A stretch of 7,562 nucleotides of DNA from Candidatus Nitrosopolaris rasttigaisensis (lineage in GTDB: Archaea > Thermoproteota > Nitrososphaeria > Nitrososphaerales > Nitrososphaeraceae): the NCBI GenBank assembly GCA_933226995.1, contig CAKOFP010000214.1, positions 1 to 7,562 on the forward strand. Reading direction: 5' to 3'. The notes under the pieces were generated by a model. It had not been told where the DNA came from, ran no database searches, and saw only the letters and a program-made list of their open reading frames with translations. This document shows, piece after piece, positions 1 through 6,341 of this stretch. Position 1 is the first letter of the stretch, and the number at the start of each line of letters is the position of its first letter. The position numbers were made by a program, and so were the translations under genes.

Positions 1-18
1 CTTGAATATATCTACAAA

Positions 19-88
19 TTCTCCTATAGTGTTAGCAGTTGTTGTGAAGCAGTTCAAATATACTATAATGGAAAATAGCCTCTGAGAA
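19..88 (+). promoter_or_regulatory. Promoter with three conserved upstream blocks and TATA box for the first small secreted protein
   Basis: Blocks TTCTCCTATA (19-28), TAGCA (33-37) and TGTGAAGCA (43-51) precede a TATA-like stretch AAATATACTATAA (56-68), then CCTCT (79-83) and GAGAA (84-88) directly before the ATG. The same blocks with the same 4- and 5-base gaps occur before the minus-strand paralogue at 7246-7320, so they are conserved beyond what drift alone would leave. The TATA centre lies about 27 bases before the ATG, so the transcript is probably leaderless or nearly so, which fits the lack of a Shine-Dalgarno site. The upstream blocks are inferred to bind a regulator; which one is unknown. 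Confidence 0.72.
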
Positions 89-385
89 ATGAACCACAAC
101 GTAACTGTAGCAATCGCAGCTATCGTCGCAGCTATGACACTGACGGCAGTAGCTTTCGCTATACCACAACAGGCCTTAGGATACAAACACAACAACCACA
201 GTGACAAAAACAGCTTAAAGGTTAATCAACAGACCAGCCAAGCTAATGTCTGTACTGGCGCGGCGCCAGCAGATGGAGAAGATGACGGTCAAGGTAGAGA
301 GGAACGTCTATCAGCAGAGGAAGCAGCATCAGCACCAACAATCTGTCAAAACAACGGGACCAACACAGCTGACATAAGTCGCTGA
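89..385 (+). CDS. Small secreted two-cysteine protein with acidic insert, paralogue of 6994-7245
   Basis: Ninety-eight residues. Residues 1-29 form a Sec-type signal: short polar start, an alanine-rich hydrophobic core (about 5-24), then AIPQQALG with likely cleavage near residue 31. The mature part is hydrophilic, rich in N, Q and H, with two cysteines (C55, C86) that could form a disulfide outside the cell. It aligns with the minus-strand gene at 6994-7245 over the MNH start, LTAV.FAIPQQA, the Q..NQ/N..C stretch and the C-terminal N.ADI.R ending. Between the cysteines it has 30 residues, largely acidic and alanine-rich (about 57-84), where the paralogue has only five. That segment also looks richer in GC than its surroundings. 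The start is fixed by the promoter and by conservation of ATGAACCACAA in both copies. I do not recognise a named family or function; a secreted or surface role is inferred from the signal alone. Confidence 0.78.
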   Translation: MNHNVTVAIAAIVAAMTLTAVAFAIPQQALGYKHNNHSDKNSLKVNQQTSQANVCTGAAPADGEDDGQGREERLSAEEAASAPTICQNNGTNTADISR

Positions 386-440
386 TGCGTTAATGTAAAA
401 GAGCACACATGAAGAAATGTAAAAACACATATTCTTTCCA

Positions 441-447
441 TTTTTTT
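441..447 (+). terminator. Oligo-T terminator after the first small protein gene
   Basis: A run of seven T lies 55 bases after the stop codon, preceded by another T-rich patch (ATTCTTTCC). Archaeal RNA polymerase terminates at such T tracts without needing a hairpin. No stem is seen before it. Confidence 0.5.
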
Positions 448-1043
448 GAGAGTGTATGTGGATCTAATTTTAGCAGGTTCCAGGCCGGAGATTTGTAAGG
501 GAAACCATCTGACTATTGAATTAAAAAAACAATTACTCGCACTAATGCCATTCAACTTTACTATCGGGCCCATGAATTTTGGTATCGGGAGCCACCTAGA
601 AACCCGCCACCAATTGTACTCACAAAACTAGTTAGGTTACAGTACAAGATAGTTTATTATGACAAAGATGAACGCGAGAATAATCACACGCAAGCAAGTT
701 CAAGATAGTGACCCGTAAGCAACCGTCGCCGTAGTACTACAAACGAATGAAAGGCTGAACCAAGACTTATATCATTTGCTCCGAGGTCGATAAAATACAT
801 TCTAGAATACTCGAGAAAGAATAATATTCCATTATGAGATCATAAATACCTAAAAAGGACACGATTCATTACTTGATCAACGAAATAAACCATTTATCCA
901 TCGATAGTACGCATCTAACGAAAATGAATTATCCGACGTTTACGATACAGAACCTGTCCCGCAATGCTGGGTATTTTGAGTGCTAAGGTTTCTGACATAA
1001 CACAGCAATTGTCTAAAATGAGCCCTAATGGAGATGTAATGTA
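448..1043. other. Non-coding stretch before ligD
   Basis: About 600 bases with no convincing gene. A 61-codon frame (446-631) needs a TTG start overlapping the T tract and has no promoter or recognisable product. A second frame, 520-708, is open for 62 codons with a protein-like composition but contains no start codon; see findings. A 10-base palindrome ATTCTAGAAT lies at 799-808. No clear TATA box for ligD could be fixed. GGAGAT at 1030-1035, eight bases before the ligD ATG, is a possible ribosome binding site and supports that start. Confidence 0.45.
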
Positions 1044-3818
1044 ATGTCTTCATTGCAAGAATACCATAAGAAAAGAAATTTTGACGATACTCCAGAGCCA
1101 ACAGCAGCAAACAGACAGGAGCAAAAAGAGACAAGAGGTAAACAGAGGAGCAAATCCGATGATTTGAGATTTGTGGTACAAAAACATCAAGCAACGAGAT
1201 TACATTATGACTTTAGATTGGAATCAATAGATGGCACACTAAAATCATGGGCTGTACCGAAAGGTATCTCACTTGATCCAAAAACAAAGAGGCTAGCAAT
1301 TATGACTGAAGATCACCCCTTGGATTATTTGCTCTTTGAAGGTATGATTCCTGAAGGAAACTATGGAGCAGGTACTGTAATCGTATGGGATACAGGGTCT
1401 TATATCACAGAGCGAGAACTTTCAGAGCAGCTAAAAACTGGAAAGATATCCTTTATTTTATTTGGCCAAAAATTAAAAGGAAGATTTGCACTAATCAAGA
1501 TTAAAGGAAGAAAAGGAGCAGAACAAGATAATAATCAATGGCTTTTAATAAAAGAAAATGATGAATATGCTTCGCCTGGTCTAGATCTGAGTAGGACAAG
1601 ACCTGAATCAGTATTAACTAAAAGAACAATTGAAGCTTTGGAAGCCACAAGATTAGAAAGCGTCAATCGTAACCAACTAGAACAAAAAAGAAGGACAAGG
1701 AGAAGCAAAGAGGAAATAGACGCAAACGACAAAGAGAGAGGAGAAAAAGAACTCGAGCCAAACATCACATCTCATTATGAGTTTCCAACTGCGGTTAAGC
1801 CGATGCTGGCCACATTAGTAAACAAGCCATTTGACAGCATAGATTGGGTCTTCGAAATAAAGTGGGATGGAGTCCGTGCTCTGGATTTTCTTAGCAAGGC
1901 ACGACAAATTTTCGAACTAAAGTCCAGAAATGATAAATTAATTACTCACAGATACCCGGAATTGTTATCACCATTAGAGGCTGCGATAAACTGCAGAGAA
2001 TCTGTGATTCTTGATGGAGAAATAGTTGTGTTGGACGAGAAAGGCTATCCTAATTTTCAAAACCATCAAAGAAGAATGAATGTCGACTCTCCCAAGGAGA
2101 TTGCGACGCTGGCAAAACAGATACCAGCCACGTATTATCTGTTTGATATCCTGTATCTTGATGGAAAGAATCTGCAGAGTTTACCGTTTGTGGATAGAAG
2201 ACAAATCTTATCGGATGTGATAAGACCAAACGACAAAATCAAAATATCAGATTTTGTTGAAGAGAAGGGACTCGAGGTATATAAAAACATCAAAACTATG
2301 AATCTAGAAGGAATTATGGCAAAGAGGAAATCTAGCATGTATATGCAGGGAACAAGATCTACTGATTGGCTAAAGATCAAGATTATAAAAACTCAGGATT
2401 GCGTAGTAATAGGATATACTAAAGGGGAAGGAAACAGAGCAGGTTATTTCGGCTCACTCCTTTTGGCAATGTATGATAAGACAGGAGAATTAGTATTTGT
2501 TGGTCATGTTGGCAGCGGATTTGATTTTAGTTTACTTGATACGGCGTATAAAAGGTTGGAAAAAATGAAGGTAGACACGTGTCCTATAAATTACGTGCCA
2601 TATACAAATAGAGAACCGGTTTGGATAAGGCCAGAACTTGTAGTAGAGGTAAAGTTCCATGGCTGGACAAAGGATATGATTATGAGGACACCCATATTTC
2701 TGAGATTTAGAGAAGATAAATCACCTAGTGAATGTATTATTGAGATGGAAGAACCCCTAGCAGAAGTTGTTCCAATTGTTGACCCTACTACTTATCATAC
2801 TTCTAATATAAGAAAATCAATTAATATGAAACCTAGTAATGTGCAATCATTTTCTAATCTTGACAAAATTTTCTGGAACAAGACAAAAGACCACCGAGCA
2901 TTAACCAAAAGAGATTTGATTGATTACTATGAAACAATGAGCGGTTATATACTGCCACATCTTAAAGATAGACCTATTTCTCTAAGTCGATATCCTGATG
3001 GAGCATTAGGAAAGCACTTTTACCATAAAAATTGGGATAAACAAAGACCAGAGTATGTTGAAATCGTAAAAGTTTATTCCGAGAGTCGTGGAGGAATAAT
3101 CAACTACATAGTATGCAACAATAAAGATACGCTTCTATGGCTTGCAAATTTGGGATGTATTGAAATGCATCCATGGTACAGCAGAGTCAAAGATTTCGAT
3201 TCCTGCCAAGGAGCAGAAATAGAGGAAGACAAGTGTGGATTGAATTACCCTGACTTCATAATTTTTGATTTGGATCCATACATTTATTCTGGATACGAAG
3301 CTGCTGGTGAGGAGCCAGAATATAATACCAAAGGGTTCAAAGCAGTTGTTGAAGTAGCTTATTACCTAAAGGACTTACTTGCCACACTAAACATAGGCTC
3401 GTACGTAAAAACGTCAGGAAAAACTGGCTTACATATTTTTGTTCCAATACTACCTTCATATGTATATGATCAAACCAGAAAATTTGCTGAGGTTATAGGG
3501 AAGATTTTGGTTAGAAGATATACAGAAAAAATTACTATGGAATGGAATACTGCGAGAAGAAAAGGAAAGGTTTTCTTTGATTATAACCAGAATTCTAAAG
3601 GAAAGACTATAGCGTCAATTTTTTCGGCGAGACCAACTCCTTCAGCTACTGTATCTATGCCAGTACGATGGGAAGAGCTATCTTCAATTATGCCAACAGA
3701 TTTTAACATACTAAACGTACCTGTAGCTATCAAAAGAACAGGAGACTCATGGAAAAATATTCTAGAAGAAAAACAAGATATTGATAAAATTCTTGAAAAT
3801 GTGAAACAAATCCAATAA
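1044..3818 (+). CDS. ligD: ATP-dependent DNA ligase D (phosphoesterase-ligase-polymerase fusion)
   Basis: This 924-residue protein carries all three activities of bacterial-type end joining: trimming, filling and sealing double-strand breaks, normally with Ku. The 3'-phosphoesterase domain (about 36-170) has the HxxxxxHYDFRL signature; H48, H54, D56, R58 and H91 match the metal and phosphate ligands known in Pseudomonas LigD. A charged linker (about 195-245) follows. The ligase domain (about 248-570) has catalytic K273 in EIKWDGVR, E326 in DGEIV, EGIMAKR (422-428), WLKIK (442-446) and FRFREDK (about 553-559) in the OB fold. The archaeo-eukaryotic primase-type polymerase domain (about 605-915) has D742 and D744 in DLDP, SGKTGLH (791-797) and the third acidic residue D846, so all three domains look active. 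The order is that of Pseudomonas, not of Mycobacterium, where the polymerase comes first. Extra sequence around the DLDP motif includes C721 and C731. The ATG follows a GGAG site, and no earlier in-frame start fits. No Ku gene is in the window. Confidence 0.96.
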   Translation: MSSLQEYHKKRNFDDTPEPTAANRQEQKETRGKQRSKSDDLRFVVQKHQATRLHYDFRLESIDGTLKSWAVPKGISLDPKTKRLAIMTEDHPLDYLLFEGMIPEGNYGAGTVIVWDTGSYITERELSEQLKTGKISFILFGQKLKGRFALIKIKGRKGAEQDNNQWLLIKENDEYASPGLDLSRTRPESVLTKRTIEALEATRLESVNRNQLEQKRRTRRSKEEIDANDKERGEKELEPNITSHYEFPTAVKPMLATLVNKPFDSIDWVFEIKWDGVRALDFLSKARQIFELKSRNDKLITHRYPELLSPLEAAINCRESVILDGEIVVLDEKGYPNFQNHQRRMNVDSPKEIATLAKQIPATYYLFDILYLDGKNLQSLPFVDRRQILSDVIRPNDKIKISDFVEEKGLEVYKNIKTMNLEGIMAKRKSSMYMQGTRSTDWLKIKIIKTQDCVVIGYTKGEGNRAGYFGSLLLAMYDKTGELVFVGHVGSGFDFSLLDTAYKRLEKMKVDTCPINYVPYTNREPVWIRPELVVEVKFHGWTKDMIMRTPIFLRFREDKSPSECIIEMEEPLAEVVPIVDPTTYHTSNIRKSINMKPSNVQSFSNLDKIFWNKTKDHRALTKRDLIDYYETMSGYILPHLKDRPISLSRYPDGALGKHFYHKNWDKQRPEYVEIVKVYSESRGGIINYIVCNNKDTLLWLANLGCIEMHPWYSRVKDFDSCQGAEIEEDKCGLNYPDFIIFDLDPYIYSGYEAAGEEPEYNTKGFKAVVEVAYYLKDLLATLNIGSYVKTSGKTGLHIFVPILPSYVYDQTRKFAEVIGKILVRRYTEKITMEWNTARRKGKVFFDYNQNSKGKTIASIFSARPTPSATVSMPVRWEELSSIMPTDFNILNVPVAIKRTGDSWKNILEEKQDIDKILENVKQIQ

Positions 3819-3939
3819 CGATTATTTCGTAATATACTATTCAAACAGAGATGTTCCCAGACATTCGCCCACGCTTTACCAGTTTTCTGATTTATATGAC
3901 CGTTTATTCTAATGAACGACGTGTTGCTATTGTTGCCTC

Positions 3940-3969
3940 GAGACAGAATAAACTTCTGTATTTTGTCTC
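3940..3969 (+). other. Hairpin-forming inverted repeat downstream of ligD
   Basis: Arms GAGACAGAATA (3940-3950) and TATTTTGTCTC (3959-3969) pair over 11 positions with an 8-base loop; ten are Watson-Crick and one (3946 with 3963) is G-U if read as plus-strand RNA. It starts 122 bases after the ligD stop. It could end the ligD transcript, protect its 3' end, or belong to the control region of the next gene. A nested shorter pairing, ACAGAA with TTCTGT (3943-3948 and 3954-3959), is an alternative fold. Confidence 0.45.
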
Positions 3970-3974
3970 TGCTA

Positions 3975-3986
3975 CATAAATATACC
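3975..3986 (+). promoter_or_regulatory. Possible distal TATA box for the winged-helix gene
   Basis: CATAAATATACC fits an archaeal TATA box. Transcription would begin near 4005, giving a leader of about 100 bases that carries the 4015-4043 inverted repeat and the short upstream ORF. It is an alternative to, or an addition to, the box at 4041-4048. Confidence 0.3.
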
Positions 3987-4014
3987 ATTCTAGGCATAGT
4001 AAGTGTCATAATGG

Positions 4015-4048
4015 ATAGTGTGAGCTCGGATAGCTTACACTATAAAAG
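4015..4048 (+). promoter_or_regulatory. TATA box overlapped by a 12-base-arm inverted repeat (candidate operator)
   Basis: ATAGTGTGAGCT (4015-4026) and AGCTTACACTAT (4032-4043) are inverted copies matching at 11 of 12 positions, with a 5-base spacer. The right arm runs into TATAAAAG (4041-4048), a strong TATA box whose start point would be near 4069, about 37 bases before the winged-helix ATG. A dimeric protein bound here would cover the TFB/TBP site, as expected for a repressor; autoregulation by the downstream gene is inferred. The single mismatch is G against T, so plus-strand RNA could also fold into a full 12-pair stem. Confidence 0.6.
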
Positions 4049-4058
4049 CTGAGCCCAT

Positions 4059-4109
4059 ATGAGACTAGACAAAGAAATAGAAACAGAAAACAACAGAATG
4101 CAAAAATGA
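4059..4109 (+). CDS. Possible 16-codon upstream ORF overlapping the winged-helix start
   Basis: ATG at 4059 opens a frame reading MRLDKEIETENNRMQK whose TGA (4107-4109) overlaps the winged-helix ATG (4106-4108) as ATGA, the usual arrangement for translational coupling. It is translated only if transcription begins upstream of 4059, for example from the possible box at 3975-3986; the stronger TATA box at 4041-4048 would start inside it. Frames this short arise by chance, so confidence is low. Confidence 0.2.
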   Translation: MRLDKEIETENNRMQK

Positions 4110-4393
4110 GAACTCGTGATAAATTCGATATATTTTCGGATATTCTAAAGGCGGCTGGTCGAAGAAATATGGGATCGACTATAGCCGAAGTGACTAGGGA
4201 AGCGTCTTTGAACGCAGAACAAGCAAAAGAGTTAATAATAGATATGCTTGAAATTGGTCTCCTAGAGTTCAACAAAGAAAAGACTTTAAAAACAACAACA
4301 AAAGGATGGCGATTCGTAATGATTTACAAGAATTTAATCGAGTTTATATCAATTTCTTCCAAGATAGATCATATGTCTGTTGGGTCGATTTAA
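4106..4393 (+). CDS. ArnR1-like winged helix-turn-helix transcriptional regulator
   Basis: Ninety-five residues with the pattern of the small archaeal single-domain winged-helix proteins that are abundant in Thaumarchaeota. It starts MRTRDKFDIFSDILKAA (helix 1, with the typical basic start). A helix at about 24-33 (STIAEVTREA) and a recognition helix at about 36-50 (NAEQAKELIIDMLEIG) follow. The wing is at about 51-67, LLEFNKEKTLKTTTKGWRF, where the TTKG turn is the family hallmark. A C-terminal helix (about 70-88) may serve dimerisation. It probably binds DNA in the cytoplasm; its targets are unknown. It stands alone, 287 bases after ligD and with its own promoter, so co-transcription with ligD is not indicated. 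The inverted repeat over its TATA box is the obvious candidate for its own binding site. A link with DNA repair is possible from position only. Confidence 0.82.
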   Translation: MRTRDKFDIFSDILKAAGRRNMGSTIAEVTREASLNAEQAKELIIDMLEIGLLEFNKEKTLKTTTKGWRFVMIYKNLIEFISISSKIDHMSVGSI

Positions 4394-4823
4394 CAGGCTA
4401 GCCAAAAATATTACAAAAGAGAGACATCATTCATGGCTTGTCTTCACCGTCAACACTCATTAAAATCGCTCAGACCTGTGCCAAAATATCAAGAGATGAT
4501 GAGGGGTGTTTGCCATTCCCGGCTCTAGCCGGAATGAGGAATTGTAACAAGGTATTTGTGAATATTCTTATTACGTTTCATGATCTGCTGCAGAGTTTCA
4601 AATGCAAAAATCAACCACGAATTTCAGTTGTGCAGTATTAATGCTTATTAATATTATCATGCCTAGATAACTAAAAGCGCCATTATCATAGAATTGGAGT
4701 TGGAATTCCACTGATTTTGGATGTAATAACTACAATAAGCGGCTACTGCTGGCACTATCAGCATCTTCCAACAAGCGATGTATGAAAGGGCAAGGATATA
4801 GTATAAACTAGACATTTTTGGCA
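4394..4823. other. Non-coding stretch between the winged-helix and HtrA genes
   Basis: About 430 bases. A 67-codon frame at 4438-4641 needs a TTG start and has no promoter or recognisable product; an ATG at 4433 in another frame stops after 31 codons. The stretch contains the GC-rich hairpin at 4514-4536 and a 10-base palindrome TGGAATTCCA at 4701-4710. GATATAGTATAAAC at about 4796-4809 is a second possible TATA box for the protease gene, which would give it a leader of roughly 30 bases. No terminator is evident after the winged-helix gene. Confidence 0.45.
4514..4536. repeat. GC-rich palindromic element
   Basis: CATTCCCGGC (4514-4523) and GCCGGAATG (4528-4536) are inverted copies apart from one extra C, around the four-base centre TCTA. 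It stands out as GC-rich in AT-rich surroundings. The ATTCCC...GGAAT form recalls short dispersed palindromes known in many genomes. Only one copy is in this window, so whether it is a dispersed repeat cannot be told. It lacks a following T run, so a terminator is unlikely. Confidence 0.4.
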
Positions 4824-4835
4824 AGATATATATAC
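4824..4835 (+). promoter_or_regulatory. TATA box of the HtrA-like protease gene
   Basis: AGATATATATAC lies about 30 bases before the ATG at 4860, so the transcript would start a few bases before that ATG. The box is downstream of the alternative TTG start at 4818, which argues against that longer reading frame. Confidence 0.5.
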
Positions 4836-4859
4836 TCTTTTTTCACTACATATCTAGCA

Positions 4860-6182
4860 ATGAGCAAAAGAGATAAAGTTATGCTTGTAACCGCACTTTC
4901 ACTTTCAATCGTAGCAATAATGCAAGGGTCGGTTTTTGACACTACCAGGACTACTGGAGTGAGCTTAGCAAGCCTCGCTGCTGCTATAACACACATACAA
5001 GATGATGGAAAAATGATAAATGGTAATAATCCAAATCAGCCATTAACACCAACCAATCGACAATCGACATCTGACACAATTGACACATCGTTCAAGAACA
5101 TAGCTTTACAATCTAATACCAACGACCCCACTACTCAAACTACAAACCTTACTGCTGTCTTCAAGCAAGTGGAGAATTCTGTTGTTCAAATCACAGCTAG
5201 AACACCAAACCCCAATTTGCAAGTTATAATAAATGGTAATCCATTAGGAGGTCAATCTACAAGATTAGGTTCTGGATTCGTATACGATAAGCAAGGACAC
5301 ATAATAACCAATAGTCATGTAATTGATGGAGCTACTACAGCCGATATAACGTTTATTGACGGAAATACCTATACAGCTAAAGTCATAGGAAAAGATACCT
5401 CAGGAGATATTGCAGTATTACAAATCACCGATAATTTCTCATCTGAAAACCTTGTTCCTCTTACGATTTCAAATTCTTCTTCTCTCCAGGTAGGACAGCA
5501 AGTAATAGCTATCGGTAATCCATTTGGACTTAGTGATACAATGACAACTGGCATTGTGAGCCAAATGGGACGTCTAATCCCTAATCCTGATACAGGATTT
5601 TCAATACCAGGAGGAATTCAAACAGATGCACCAATTAACCCAGGTAATTCTGGTGGGCCGTTATTAAATACACAAGGACAAGTTATAGGAATAAATACAG
5701 CAATTAATTCTGCTACTGGCGGATTCTCTGGAATAGGATTTGCGGTTCCATCAAATGCAGTTATTAGAGAACTTGCAACATTGACTAAAACTGGAACATT
5801 CAATCATCCATGGCTTGGAATTGCTGGTGGCAAGATTATTCCAGATTTAGCTCAGAGTGCAGGTTTACCAAGGAATTACAAAGGCGTCGTTGTTGGTACA
5901 GTTCAGGCAGGTAGTCCTGCAGAAAAAGCAGGCCTACAAGCAGTAACCCAAAATGATTCTTCGACTACTCAACATATCGGTGACATTATAACAGGAGTTG
6001 ATGGACATCCTTTGAGAAGTATAGATGATCTCATAAATTACATCGACTTGCATAAATCAATTGGGGATAATGTAGTACTAACTGTGAACAGACATGGCCA
6101 AATAATGAATTTGAATCTAGTGCTACAGGCACGGCCGCCATCGTTAGGGAACCCTACACCACAAGAATCAATTCTTCCTTGA
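4860..6182 (+). CDS. htrA: Exported HtrA/DegP-type serine protease with one PDZ domain
   Basis: It has 440 residues from the ATG at 4860. The frame is open up to a TTG at 4818, but the likely TATA box lies between the two, and the ATG version begins with a normal signal: MSKRDK, then a hydrophobic stretch (about 7-21) that is either cleaved or a membrane anchor. A T/N/Q/S-rich low-complexity linker (about 28-95) follows, suited to a surface-exposed protein. The trypsin-like domain (about 97-310) carries the full triad: H153 in TNSHVI, D183 in SGDIAVL and S264 in GNSGGPL. The PDZ domain (about 318-430) begins HPWLGI and includes GSPAEKAGL and GDIITGVDG; it binds exposed C-termini of misfolded proteins. 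One PDZ resembles DegS and many archaeal and Gram-positive HtrAs; E. coli DegP has two. Its role is inferred to be protein quality control in the space outside the membrane. It is a single-gene unit with a T-tract terminator. Confidence 0.94.
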   Translation: MSKRDKVMLVTALSLSIVAIMQGSVFDTTRTTGVSLASLAAAITHIQDDGKMINGNNPNQPLTPTNRQSTSDTIDTSFKNIALQSNTNDPTTQTTNLTAVFKQVENSVVQITARTPNPNLQVIINGNPLGGQSTRLGSGFVYDKQGHIITNSHVIDGATTADITFIDGNTYTAKVIGKDTSGDIAVLQITDNFSSENLVPLTISNSSSLQVGQQVIAIGNPFGLSDTMTTGIVSQMGRLIPNPDTGFSIPGGIQTDAPINPGNSGGPLLNTQGQVIGINTAINSATGGFSGIGFAVPSNAVIRELATLTKTGTFNHPWLGIAGGKIIPDLAQSAGLPRNYKGVVVGTVQAGSPAEKAGLQAVTQNDSSTTQHIGDIITGVDGHPLRSIDDLINYIDLHKSIGDNVVLTVNRHGQIMNLNLVLQARPPSLGNPTPQESILP

Positions 6183-6196
6183 TACAATCCCCCACA

Positions 6197-6203
6197 TTTT
6201 TTT
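6197..6203 (+). terminator. Oligo-T terminator of the HtrA gene
   Basis: Seven T in a row, 15 bases after the stop and preceded by a C-rich patch, as is typical of archaeal intrinsic termination. Confidence 0.6.
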
Positions 6204-6341
6204 ATAGATCGATATAGTATCTGGAATATCTACTGAGAACATTTGTAAGCGGTTATGCCGATGAGCAATTATGTCGTGATGAGATCTATTATGATTGGTG
6301 TAGAGATAAGGTTTCAATCATGTTATTGTGTACCCATGATG

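Noticed and set aside
659..671. 13-base match ATGACAAAGATGA shared with 7383-7395
   Set aside because: A single short AT-rich match in unrelated contexts; the surrounding bases do not align and both frames stop quickly, so chance is enough.
799..808. Palindromes ATTCTAGAAT here and TGGAATTCCA at 4701-4710
   Set aside because: Ten-base palindromes are expected by chance in 7.5 kb, and neither sits at a promoter or has a second copy.
940..1194. 84-codon minus-strand open frame at the ligD start
   Set aside because: It is antisense to the ligD phosphoesterase domain, with no promoter and no recognisable motif.
3581..4009. 142-codon minus-strand open frame overlapping the ligD end
   Set aside because: Its first part reads antisense across the well-supported polymerase domain and the rest crosses the hairpin region; there is no start context and the composition is not protein-like.
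4438..4641. 67-codon plus-strand open frame
   Set aside because: It needs a TTG start without promoter or ribosome site, runs through the GC-rich hairpin, and the product has no recognisable features.
6317..6340. ATCATG...CATGAT inverted repeat after the broken gene
   Set aside because: Six-base arms with a 12-base loop and no T tract; too weak to call a terminator.
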